Below, piece by piece: positions 1 to 11,027 of a stretch of DNA of 64,000 bases. Position 1 is the stretch's first letter. Every line of letters begins with the position of its first letter. This DNA is from Hyalella azteca. Taxonomy: Eukaryota; Arthropoda; Malacostraca; Amphipoda; Hyalellidae. The stretch is taken from the NCBI RefSeq assembly GCF_000764305.2, contig NW_025936499.1:248001-312000 (forward strand), read 5' to 3'. Under the pieces are notes generated by a model. The model did no database searches, was not told the origin of the DNA, and saw only the letters and a list, made by a program, of their open reading frames with translations. Position numbers and translations under genes: made by a program.

Positions 1-631
1 AAGTTAACAATTCACATGCAGATGAACAGTTAATATTTCACATGCAATCGAATTTTTTCTCTCGCCGGTTTCTGCTCACAAAATCAAATTATTCATTTAC
101 TTGAAAAAAACTGTTAATTTAATATTTTCTCGGTTTCACTTACAACTGCCAGTGAAGTCGCCAATCGATATTCCAATAATTTCTACTGAATGTTGTCAGT
201 AATGCAAAGTCAATGAGGAAGAGAATTAAGCAAAAATTTGGAGACCTGAGAACACGAGAGATTAAGGAAAGAACGGAGAAAAAATTATTGTACTAACTTA
301 AATCTATAACTTTACGGCGAAATGAAACTGCAAAGTTTTGATAGAGGTTGATGGTGGGAAATATTTAATGCCTTTTACTATACTCTGATTCCGCTGTTAA
401 AACTAATTAAACCGAATAAAAAGGTCGATGAGAAATATATTTTTTCTAAAGTTAACTGGCATGTTTTGTTGATCCATTTTTAAAATTAGTTCCTGTATCA
501 GGTGTAGGGATACTTTTACTACTTAGATGTTATATCTCTGACATACGTACAGTTGTGCTCACGGCGCAGTCTTGATGACGAGCGTAACCTACACATCAGA
601 CTGTCTTTTTTATTACAACGCTACTCTTTAC
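1..631. other. AT-rich intergenic DNA
   Basis: I see no gene, splice pattern or repeat structure that I can support here. Short open frames are of the size expected by chance in AT-rich DNA. Confidence 0.5.
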
Positions 632-1258
632 CTTCACTTTTTGTTGTTTGTGTGTTTGTCTGCTACAAATCTTATAATCGATATTTAACGCACTTCTACC
701 TGTCCAATCGATCTGGAATTTTGCACCTTGCATAAAATCGGAGATAATGCTTGAAAAAATAAGAAAAATTAATATTAATACAAATTTAAGAATACTTTTT
801 TTAATATTTGAAAATAAATAAGAAATTCATTGTACATGTTTAACATCGGAGACACTCGCCTCTTTAGAATTGTTTCTTTTAAAAAGTAATTTTTAAACGC
901 ATATTTATTTGCAACACTTCTTTTAACTTCTTTTCTTTTTTGTTTGTTTGTTTGTCTGCTATAAATCTTACAATCAATATTTAACACACTTCTGCCTGTC
1001 CATTCGATCTGAAATTTTGCACACTTGCGTAAAGTCGGAAACAATGCCTGAATCAATTGACAGAATAAATAATTTTATAAATTTAAAAAGCTGAAAAAAT
1101 AATAAGAAAATTAAATGAAAAATATTTTTTCAATATATTGAATAAATTTGAAAACAAATTTTAATATAAAAAAAATTCATTGAATATGTGTAACAGCGGA
1201 GACGATGGCTTTTTTTATAAAAGTTGTCTCTAAAAATTCATTTTAAAAGCATATTATA
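632..1258 (+). repeat. Dispersed repeat family R1, head-to-tail dimer
   Basis: Two copies of a repeat of about 270-320 bp lie in the same orientation (about 632-905 and 938-1258). Each starts with a run of TTTG/TTTGTC and then gtctgctacaaatcttataa. A TCGATATTTAAC segment, a segment matching tctgaaattttgcacacttg and a tail ending ttaaaagcatatt or close to it follow. The family recurs at 3046-3372 and, again as a dimer, at 43827-44342. No coding frame is conserved between copies. I do not recognise the family; a non-autonomous transposon or SINE-like element is possible. Confidence 0.75.
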
Positions 1259-1354
1259 TATAATTTGTTTTAAGACTTGTGGTGTCAGATGCACCTCCCA
1301 GCCTGCATGTTCCCTGCCTAAAATCAGAATGTCTGAAGACGGAGAAGGAATTTT

Positions 1355-1535
1355 GGTTCTTAAGGTCAGCTTGCACATCCACCTTACTCACACTGCTTAA
1401 GGTTCTTAAGGTCAGCTTGCACATCCACCTTACTCACACTGCTTAAGGTTCTTAAAGTCAGCTTGCACATCCACCTTACTCACACTGCTTAAGGTTCTCA
1501 AGGTCAGCTTGCACATCCACCTTACTCACACTGCT
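1355..1535. repeat. 46-bp tandem repeat, four copies
   Basis: Four head-to-tail units of 46 bp begin at 1355, 1401, 1447 and 1493, each starting ggttct(t/c)aa. They are almost identical, with a few substitutions. This is a minisatellite with no sign of coding use. Confidence 0.9.
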
Positions 1536-3045
1536 GCCGCCGAACAACCTTAATTAAATCGTAAGGGATTTTATTCATATCTTTAGCTAACAACTCATGA
1601 CCTTCAGATTAGAAGATTTTGGAGCCGATACATATCTTCAAATGGAAAGCTCGTCAGAATAACGTGTGTAGTTATTTGCTTGGAATTACTGATAGGTAGG
1701 CTTCTACTGAAGCTATCTCCATTGTCCACTTGATTCTACTTGTATTAGTGAATTTTGAAGCGATGATGGTGTTAGTTTCCAAACCCTTTTAATGAAAATA
1801 TGGTGAATTGTTTTTGCATTTACTTTACATTTCTTCATGGTTGATTTGCGATTTAAGCCACCAAATTTAAATAATACTATCCTCTCCAAATAATTGAATT
1901 TTATAATTCTGTCTACAAATAATATTCGAAGTGCGATTCTCATACTTACTGCCCTGTTTGTGAAACATAAATGCGGAAATACTGTAAACAGTGAACAACA
2001 CTTGAAGTTTGAATATAACGCTCTGAGTTCAGGACGTTCAGTGACTGCTATAGCAATTATATACAGTTAATGGTGCCTATCAATATTGAATCTGTACTAC
2101 GACTGCTGGGTTATAATCTAGGGAAATTGCTAATTCACTCCAAACCTATTTTCCGATATCGACCATTATTGGCAATTAAACCTTCGGACCAAACACCGAA
2201 GACAAAAGTGCATTCACCAGCAGAGCTAGCAATGCATAAGAAATTAGCAGACCGACTTTGTCAATATGACCCCTTAACTGAAAAAGAACCAACACGTGCA
2301 ATATTTTCAGACACACCAATGGTTCATTGAAGTGGGCTACTCAGACCTAGTCTTTTATTCTGATAGCCCCGTTTCAAATATAGAACTTCTTATCAAGAAG
2401 TACCATCGCACACGCGACCCATCGACGACACGCCTGTACAAATAAACCGACGCGTTAATCCGCTAAACTATGGTAAAAAAAATCTAATACCATTGAAAAT
2501 GACATTAATTGTACATGTTTACACCCTGAAGATGATCAGTGAGGAGTGAAACGCGTCGCCTTATTTTGAAAACCTCACATTCGGTGAGAATTTTAAATTT
2601 ATCCACTCCACCATTTAATTAGTTATTAGACAGCTAGAGAAACTGAACTCAAGAGTAGCTTTAGATAAATAGGGCAATCTTCGGAATTATACTCGTCTAA
2701 ATGAAGGGCTCTACCCTAAATATAATAATGTTAGTGTAATACATATTAGTATCATTTTAAACATGTAAAAAGTTTTATAAAAGATTATTTCACGTGCAGC
2801 AATGACAGCTCCGAAGCATATGAGCATCGATCTTTTCCGATGACTACATTACCGCCCCCAGGGATCATTTGGATTCCTGTTCCATTTATAACAATGAAGA
2901 CATGAAGACATTTCTTCTTCTTGTTTTATAAGGATACTTTCTTTGAAGCTTGCCTGTCACATTGTAGCAGGCCTGCTCGCTCGTCATTTTTTCTAAGGAC
3001 TCGCTGCTGAAAATTTTGAGTGATTTTTTACGACATTTTTTTTCT
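1536..3045. other. Intergenic DNA with possible retroelement debris
   Basis: No multi-exon gene is visible. An 86-codon frame at 2070-2330 (+) has a fairly protein-like composition but no motif I recognise and no splice context. At about 2520-2560 a stretch reading ccctgaagatgatcagtgag followed by gtgaaacgcgtcg resembles sequences common near the 3' ends of some retroelements. That is weak evidence. Confidence 0.35.
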
Positions 3046-3372
3046 TTAACTTCACTTCTTGTTGTTTGTTTGTTTGTTTGTTTGTCTGCTACAAATCTTA
3101 TAATCGATACATATTACCCTTCTACCTGTCCAATCGATCTGAAATTTTGCACACTTACATAAAGTGGGAGACAATGCATGAATCAATTGACAAAATAAAT
3201 GATTTTAAAATTTCTTATTTTTTTATATATTAATTAAAAAATTTAAAAATTAATTTTCTAATATTTAAAAATAAAATTAGAAATTCATTGTACATGTGTA
3301 ACATTGGAGACACTTGATTCTTTAGCAGTGTTGTCTTTAAAAAGCTATTTTTAAACGCATATTTTGTTATTA
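3046..3372 (+). repeat. Dispersed repeat family R1, single copy
   Basis: A full-looking single copy of the family described at 632-1258. A (TTTG)n start is followed by gtctgctacaaatcttataa, the gcacacttacataaagt block, and the ttcattgtacatgtgtaaca block with the ttgtctttaaaaagctattt tail. No target-site duplication is obvious. Confidence 0.75.
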
Positions 3373-5615
3373 TTTTCTGTCCACATTAACACGCTCCCGC
3401 ATGCTACCAATGAATTGATTTTTTAGCTAGTTCTTTGCAAGCGATGACGTTAAATGTAACTTCTAAACTTAACCTTTCATAAACTGTTATAGAGTGTGAG
3501 ATTTTACTTCTTAGGGCACTTGGCATTAGATATGTATTCTGACCCATAATGCAAAATTAAATATTATAGATTTTATGCAGCATCACCTTACTTTCTGTTC
3601 CTAAAAGTTCATATTGTGTATCTTATATAGGTGTGTATCATTCTGTGTATATCTCTTGCATTTTCACGTGCCCGTGAACTACGAATATAATGGTAGTAAC
3701 TTCATTCAATGACCCCTTTGGCAGGAATCTCCTCTCATTTATTATACATACGACGTCGGATCCCAATCGATGACCTGAAGAAAGACTTCCATGTATTGGT
3801 TGCGATAACAACGATAGCATACATGCTCGCTGCTCGGTTGCATTTTTTGATAGCGCCAGGCAACCTCCTTTGCAAATTACGGATTGTTGACGATTTCTTA
3901 TCTAGATTTAATTATAGCTTCAATATTTTACTTTAAAGTGCGATGCAGTGCAATATTAACGGGCCGTTTATTGGTTCAGTTCTGATACGTGGAAGAACTT
4001 TATTTTTATATTGTTGCTTCACTGCCAAGTTCTTGTTTATACTGTACAGTGTATTGTGTTATTAGAACAATCGTTTTATTAGCTGTAAAATGAATATGAC
4101 AGGTTTCGACGACTAAATCGAAACGACTTATTAATAAGATGAAAGTTCACGCGAATGTACACTCATATTATGATTTGTGAAAGTTATGATTCAAATTATG
4201 ATTACTATCTATGAGAGGTACTAAAATGTGAACTGATTAGCTGATTTGCAGAATGTATATTAATTCTTATTGCATATATGAGATTTATACGGATGTTTCA
4301 CTGTCAAACAAAAGAAATATAACTAGTGAAACTAAAATAAACTTTTCAATATTGACGAGAAAACATCCACAATCTTCAAAAATTGCGAGAATTTAGCATC
4401 TGTAACGAAACTTTTTGTAGAATTTAAGGGGAAACATTGATTGGTAAAAACTTTGTAAATCCTACCTTTTCTTGACTGTTATTTCTCCAATAAAACGTAA
4501 GTTCTGAAATAGTCTGAACAGAATAAGCTTTTAGAATGAACATAATAATGGCAGAAGTGATAGGTAGTTCTTCTCGCTATTTATGATGAGTCATCCAACC
4601 CTGCAATATTTAGCGTTCACTGCTCTAAATTAATAATTTCGGGCGACACCCAGTCCTCCCTCAGCGCTCAACCTGTCGTTATTCGCTGCTTCTGTTATAG
4701 CTTCTATTACTGTAGCCTATGATCGGAAACATCCAAATGACTGCATGCTCAGGTAAGATGTGCAATTTTTATCGGTTTTATTGATAAATTCTGTTTGTGA
4801 TGTGAGTATAAATTTTTTAATAGATTTAAGAAAAGTCTGCCGTGACTTTAACCGTATTATATTGTAACAATTTAGAATATAATTAATTTTTAGGAAAGTT
4901 CTTTAGATGAAATAAATAAATCGTCGTTTCTATCTCATAGTTTATGAATTTGTATATTACCAGCTCTATATAAGACGATGATTCCATTGATGTAGTGAAT
5001 AATTTCATTTGCAAATAACAAAATAATCCGAAGAAGATAAAAACAACTTAAAATATTTCGAACAAGTTTCGAACAATTATCCATAATTTTACAAAACGCG
5101 CACTCTTAACTATAAATGTTGTGAATAAATGGGAATTCAAATTGATTTTAAGCTCTGTACTCACACGTGTACAATTTTAAGCTCTGTACTCACTTGGGCT
5201 GAACTCGTTTAACTTAATGATAACAATCAATGAAGAAAGTTCTTCTGCGATGGGAAGTTTGTAGCGCATGTGTTCATATAGTCTCATATTCTATGCATGT
5301 TCTAATTTAAACCTGCAGCTAACGACGTTGAACGAGACCTGCGCTTCAGAAGACGAGGGACAGCGTACGGGAGTGGCTGCTATACGACGGACAAGATTCA
5401 TTTAAAAAAAACTTTAACGCTCTACAAACAATTATTTTTGAAGTTAACTTACACGTTGCAGAGAAACTAAACAAATCTATCTAATAAACAAAATCGGTTT
5501 CCGTGTGAGGAAGTGGAGAAATTATTTTCTAAATTCTGCGGAAAAACCTGGTCCATTGCGCCAACCAATTTTTGTGACGTCGGTTCGATCGCAAAGGAGG
5601 AAATCGCTCCCCAGC
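3373..5615. other. AT-rich intergenic DNA
   Basis: No gene is recognisable. The stretch gacaggtttcgacgactaaa followed by tcgaaacg near 4100 resembles tails of some retroelements but is too short to classify. The last part is the upstream region of the plus-strand gene that starts at 5692. Confidence 0.45.
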
Positions 5616-5622
5616 TATAAAA
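5616..5622 (+). promoter_or_regulatory. TATA box of the lectin-like gene
   Basis: TATAAAA inside ccagctataaaactg lies 70 bp upstream of the ATG at 5692. That spacing fits a transcription start about 30 bp downstream and a short 5' leader. It is the best TATA match in the local upstream region and supports 5692 as the real start. Confidence 0.6.
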
Positions 5623-5691
5623 CTGTGCCACTACAAACGTACTACGGATACAATTAATAGAAAAATTTTTTTAAAATATTTGGGAACGAAA

Positions 5692-7426
5692 ATGAAATTA
5701 ACTAAATATTCATCACGGGACTTCATGTTGCTTCTTGTCCTGCTTCAATGCACGACTGGAAGCCAAGTTTCCACCCGCTTCTCAAAGGTGATAAACGATA
5801 GATATAATTTCTTGCAATTTTAATTTGTAAAATATTCTAATTTTAATCGAAATTTCTTTTACCCTTTTCAACATTAAATTATTTTAGTGGAGCCGTTATT
5901 AGGAAACAATTTTGGCAGGAATTCTGCCTTGGCTCGGTCACGATGGCTTGCGTGAATCTCTTTTGTATGTAAACAATTCTTAATGAATTTGTAAACATCG
6001 TAAGTCGACAGGAAGCTTTGCGCAAACAAAATGTTCATCTTCAGTGGCATGCTCATGAACAAACTCTATTGGTTTTGATCATTTAAGAAAACTAGGATAA
6101 ACTGACAATTTAACTCTAAATAAATTTGTATGTAATTATAACAACAAACATTATAACAAATTATATTGTAATTTTAATTAAATTGTATAGTTATCGTGTA
6201 ATTATAAAAAACTTAAAAAATTATTTAAAAATTAATCAAACTTAAAAAATTATATAAACTTAAAATTAAATGAATTAAATAATTGAATAAAAAAACTAAA
6301 ATTATAAAAAAATGTTAAACTAATTTCTAATGAGCGTTTTTACACGTCAACAGGTACGCGGCAATGTCGTGCAGTATTACTGCCGCCTGTCTCAAGTGCC
6401 CGCCTCGACCAGGTTCATGAGCCTACGCAGCGCCTGCAGCCTCATGTGCCAGCAGACTGCCGACTGTCGCTTCTTCTGCACGCTAGAAAGTAAGAAACTC
6501 ATTGAGTTATTTGTACTGATATTACTCGTATAATCCTAAGTAAATACTAAGTATTACTCGTATAATCCTATACAAAAGTAATTATCAACCCAATGCTCAT
6601 CTCATAATTTTAGATCATGCTTAATAATTCAAATGATTTTTTTCCAATTTTTACTATTTTGCGTTTTCCGTGTGTGCTCTTAATAAAAATATTAAAGTGT
6701 AATAAATGTCATTTTTAGATACTTCAATTGTTTTGTATTCCGGAATTCAAGATGAAACTCCACATCATCTTATCACAATTATACAAAATAAGGCCTTATG
6801 AGCAGCTGTTGACAATTTACTAATTGTTTTCCAGTTGAGAAATCGATATTTAAAAACGAACTAAAATATATTTATATAAGTAACAAATTTTATTTACAAC
6901 GGTAACAGGCTCGAGTTCGTGCGCCCTGTTCGAAGCGTTCGTGGCGGTGCGGTGGCAGGGACATCCTACGTCTGGAACTACCACGACTTACGACGCCTGT
7001 TACACATCATGGGGAGACCCTCGAGATATCGTAAAGACAAACTCGTCCTTCAGTTACTCTTCTAGTTTGTACCTCCCACAGTATGCTACTGACGGATATG
7101 CTTGCACAACTCCTAGGGACTTCTTCGCGACGCATGCATTCCCAAACAGCTACTCACAGATTGACCTGGAACAGCTCACTCGGGTGCAGACAGTGATTTT
7201 GGCCACAACTGAAATAGCGTACGTGAAAGACATGGATGTGTTCCTCAGCAACACGAGTACTTTCGACCTTGGACAGAAAATCGGGCGAGTGAATGGCTAT
7301 ACGCCATATTGGTCGACGTATACCATCAACACCAACACCAGCGTGGTAGGGCGATACATTACGTTCTTCATGGCACAAGCTATTATCCACGGCTACGCCG
7401 AAGTCCAAGTTATTCCACAGCCTTAA
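5692..7426 (+). CDS. Secreted protein with Cys-rich segment and galactose-binding-like domain
   Basis: Three exons (5692-5787, 6354-6489, 6909-7426) join through GT...AG introns in phases 0 and 1 into a 249-residue frame. Residues 1 to about 24 are a signal peptide with the core FMLLLVLLQCTTGS, so the product should be secreted. Exon 2 (residues 33-78) is short and cysteine-rich (Cys42, 60, 64, 70, 74), resembling a reduced PAN/apple-type segment. Exon 3 encodes about 170 residues that look like a galactose-binding (F5/8 type C or fucolectin-like) beta-sandwich, with ATDGYACTTP followed by a SQIDLEQLTRVQTVILATT stretch. That stretch matches the usual 'variation of G..TDG...W.xIDLG....V..V.I' layout. 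Several N-glycosylation sequons (NTST, NTSV) are present. A TATA box lies 70 bp upstream. Gene structure is firm, the domain names are moderate and the ligand is unknown. A sugar-binding immune or extracellular adhesion role is inference. Confidence 0.75.
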
Positions 7427-8886
7427 GCCCATCTTGTGGAAGTATCAATATGATGTGAAAAACTAAAATAGTGGAAGACACAGGTATAACTTAAACATTC
7501 AACCACTGTTTCTGCTATGCTGTCCTGCTATGCTGCTTTGGTCATATAATTTATACCAAGAACATTTTTCCTTGGTACGTGTTGCAAATTCTAAAATGAG
7601 CTCTTAGTTTGAAAAAAATATGATAGTTAAAATCAATATAAAATACCCATATAAAATACAAAAAATATCTAAAAAATTATTCTAAAAGAAAATGAAAACG
7701 AGTAACATCTAATGTTTCACCAAGCGTAGAATCGCAGAGTGCTACAAATGTTCACTCACATTAGTTGTGGAATTTACCATGCTAATCTTATTCTATCCTC
7801 GAGTTACTGAGACGAGTCTCAAAGTGAAATTGTTTCCTATTGAGTGCCCCGAAATTCAGCGTTTGGATTCAATTAAAAATTATATTATGGAGAGCGCAGA
7901 ATTTGTGACAACGATCGATCTTCATTAGGCCCCCATTTTAGATATTGACGTCGCACCAAAAATTTCGATTTCAAAATGATTTTGAAAGAAAATTACTTCA
8001 TGTCACGCGGCGTGAATGACATTATTCCGGTTACTTTCGTGGTGTTACTTATTATGAATATTATTACTCTGATCATTAAACCATTCAAATTAATAAGACA
8101 AACACATCCACTTGAACTCATGAAATCTTTTCTGGTTATATACTGTACATGTAGTCATACCAAGTATTCTGCTTAGACGTCTCGATATCTTGATGGCTGC
8201 TGCCATGAAACTGGCCAACCTGGTTTAAAAAGTTGAACTTCTTTTAAATACAGAGCACAATCGAGTGATATTTCGCACAAAAATTCTTCTTAAATTTTGT
8301 GTTTTCAGAAATATTGAGGCTGTTCGTATATTGAATGAAGTTAGACAACTGTATAGGTCCACATTTACAGTTTTCTCGTCGATTTCTTTCGTATTGTGGC
8401 TTTGGTTTTCGAATGTATTGATTAAAAAATGAAAATCACACTCATGTTTTCATGAATTTATGTCTAATTTAAATAACAGGGAAATCTCGGATTCATTATA
8501 CTGGTCATGATTAAGGCTTCGAAAAGGTACTACTATACTGTAAAATGGTCGTGAGGGAACAAAGTGATAAATTTCATCCTGGAGCCTGGACCATCGAGGC
8601 GGCAATGGTTGCTGTAAAATATGAATTTATAGGCAATAGCGGGCGAGGACTATTTCATTACTGTAAAAATATGAAAATTAATATATTTTAATGAGCTGCA
8701 TCAGTATCTAACGTTGAAGTAACCAAAATTCTTATTTTATTGAAATTATTTCCAAATATTAAAGTTCGTATATAACTTGTTACTGGTAAATGCAATGCTG
8801 CAACTAAATGATAAAATAGGCATGTGAGTAATAAGTCCGCCTTCTTGAGCAATGCAGGTTAATTTCTTCTCATTATTCGAGAGATT
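7427..8886. other. Intergenic DNA downstream of the lectin-like gene
   Basis: No second gene is visible. A motif near 8398-8450 (tttcgaatgtattgattaaa, then a cactcatgttt block) recurs in slightly changed form at about 10168-10215, so a small dispersed repeat is likely. No clear AATAAA signal was found close to the stop codon at 7426. Confidence 0.4.
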
Positions 8887-9080
8887 AAATATAAGATATG
8901 TGGTTGTTCGCACAGAGATATTTTATCCAGTTTAAATATAAGATATGTGGTTGTTCGCACGGAGATATTTTATCCAGTTTAAATATAAGATATAGAGTTG
9001 TTAACACAGAGATATTTTATCCAGTTTTAATATAAGATATGTAGTTGTTCACACAGAGATATTTTATCCAGTTTTAATAT
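8887..9080. repeat. 47-bp tandem repeat, four copies, interrupted on its right
   Basis: Units begin at about 8887, 8934, 8981 and 9028 with aatataagatatg and end in gagatattttatccag. A fifth unit begins at about 9554, after a 473-bp insertion (9081-9553), and runs to about 9600. The array is therefore one tandem block split by a transposon. Confidence 0.9.
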
Positions 9081-9553
9081 TGTTGTGGGTATAGTGGCAA
9101 AAAAGGATGAATAAGAACGATAAATGAAAACTATAATAAGCAAACGACAAATACAAATAAAGACAAAATCATATAACCGTGTGTTCCCTTTGCTCATGTT
9201 CATACTTTCGGTCTCAAGATTCGGAGCCTTTCTAAAATTAAGAAATAAGCGAAAATTTAGAACTAGCAATATTTGAGCAACCAAAAGCAGAATATTACGT
9301 AAGCCAGATAAATAAACTATCGACTGATAACCATAATCATGAACAAATCTAAACATCACCACTGAATTGCAACAGGAAATTGTCACAAAATAAACAGACC
9401 AAATGATAAAGTAACGCGTACCTCCGTGGTGGATCATATAGCAATGAACAAGTTTCGGTGCTTATCTGAACGAGGTCAGGTGCGAGGTGACTTAAATCCA
9501 AAAATCCAAATGTCTAACTGTAAAAACTCGCTATTACACTACGTACCCTAACA
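9081..9553. mobile_element. Small inverted-repeat transposon (MITE-like), 473 bp
   Basis: The insert begins TGTTGTGGGTATAGTG and ends CACTACGTACCCTAACA, which are imperfect inverted repeats of each other (TGTT..GGGTA..TAGTG). It is flanked by ATAT on both sides (9077-9080 and 9554-9557), a 4-bp target-site duplication. Removing the insert plus one ATAT restores the 47-bp repeat phase, so the boundaries are exact. A minus-strand frame ending at 9437 runs through most of it and encodes a hydrophobic, Phe/Ile/Leu-rich peptide. No transposase motif is seen, so chance is possible. The superfamily is not identified. Confidence 0.8.
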
Positions 9554-9600
9554 ATATAAGATATGTGGTTGTTCACACAGAGATATTTTATCCATTTTTA

Positions 9601-10323
9601 TTAACTTGTGTGCAGGGCTCGCATAGGCCTCGTTCCTCCTCAACGTAGGAACATAGACCTCCCATTTAGTAAATTATTGGATTGAAATTTTTATTAAAGT
9701 AAATATTAAATAATAACTTATGTTGCTGCAATTATTTCAATGTTTATATATAGCCCCGTTATATATAGTAGTTATATTACATTCATAGGAGTTTATTTCA
9801 AAATATTACTTCTTGAGGTCCTACCGATAATCCGTGGGAATAAAGAATATGCCACAATTTGTAATTTAGTTTTAAAATGAATTTATTTATCCTGACAAAT
9901 AAACATGAATGAGCAATCCACTTAAGATGCATTCAACCTGAATAAAGTTTAATTTTAGAAGCAATTGATTATTGGGCATGATCATGCCTTTTCATTACAT
10001 TTACGGAATTATTAACTGTCATGTGATCAGCAATAGGAATCTGTTGGCATTTATTTCTCTGCCACTAGTCCCTCTCGAGGAACACCCCATAATTAATTTA
10101 TTTACAGATATTTCGGGGAATTAACTATCCCTAATCTCATGCCGTGAAGTCACATAAATGTGCATGGTGATGGTTTTCGAACGTATTGATTAAAAATTAA
10201 ACATCATACTCTTGTTTATTGGGAAGTTCTCTATAGTTCATTTAACCTCTTTTTATTTTATTTTCAAACTTGAACTTGAACTCATCGGATGGTTGAGGCC
10301 TCTACCAAGGCCTGTTCATCTCT
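9601..10323. other. AT-rich intergenic DNA
   Basis: No gene seen. It contains the second copy of the small dispersed motif noted at 8398-8450. From about 10290 it grades into the retroelement remnant on the minus strand. Confidence 0.4.
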
Positions 10324-11027
10324 TCAAAGTCGAAGCCAACCTGATTCACTGCGCATGCGGAAGTGCGACACACGTACATTTACCATATACATTACGCCGA
10401 AAATATCCAAAGACACAAATACAGATACACATACATACGCACATACATGCAGGACCCTAATTCTTACATTCTGGCTCATATAGTGATGGCAGATCCCTCC
10501 AGTGATGTCAATTAAGTTTTTGAAAGAGTTCACAGATGTAGCCGAGACCACACTATCAGGCAGGTCGTTCCACGAGTCAACAATCCTGTACGTGCGAAAG
10601 GAAGTTTCCTCTCACGTTAAGTCGGTATTTGATCTTAAACAGCTTCATGGAGTGACCGCTGAGTCGCGTTGTAGTGGCCTTAATGAACGTTAGGTGCTGA
10701 ACGCTGTAGTACCCGTGCAGGTATTTGTAAACCTCGATCATGTCGCTGCGCCAGCGTCGGTGTTCCAGACAAGGTAGTTTCAGCGACCGCAGCCTCTCGG
10801 GGTAAGGCAATATTATCCCTCAGTGAACCCAGGAGCTTCGTTGCCCGCCTTTGCACATCCTCAATGTCGCTGCAAAGGGTTTTATGGCGTGGTTGCCAGA
10901 CACAATGTCCGTACTCCCGCAGCAGACGGCCTAGACGTTTATACAGTTGTACAAAAGTATGCTCAGTCAGATGGTCAAATACGACCTGCGAATTTCGCCT
11001 ACTACCTTGTTTGCTTTTGCGGTGCAT
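10324..11027 (-). mobile_element. Decayed LINE reverse-transcriptase C-terminal region (CR1/Jockey-like)
   Basis: Read on the minus strand, three overlapping frames line up with the C-terminal end of non-LTR retrotransposon reverse transcriptases. From 11027 down there is YGHCVWQPRHKTLCSDIEDV then QRRATKLLGSL. From 10810 down there is YPERLRSLKLPCLEHRRW then RSDMIEVYKYLHGY. From 10551 down there is VSATSVNSFKNL, with a preceding IVDSWNDLPDS in a shifted frame. Known elements carry these three blocks in this order. Frame changes between blocks show that the copy is dead. The 5' part, with the YxDD catalytic motif and the endonuclease, is absent, so this is a 5'-truncated copy. Confidence 0.8.

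Noticed and set aside
2070..2330. 86-residue plus-strand frame with protein-like composition
   Set aside because: No motif, no promoter and no splice neighbours; kept only as a note in the intergenic entry.
9027..9437. 136-residue hydrophobic frame, at first reminiscent of a chemoreceptor fragment
   Set aside because: It lies within a small transposon and runs into the 47-bp array. No conserved motif was found and AT-rich DNA easily yields Phe/Ile/Leu-rich frames.
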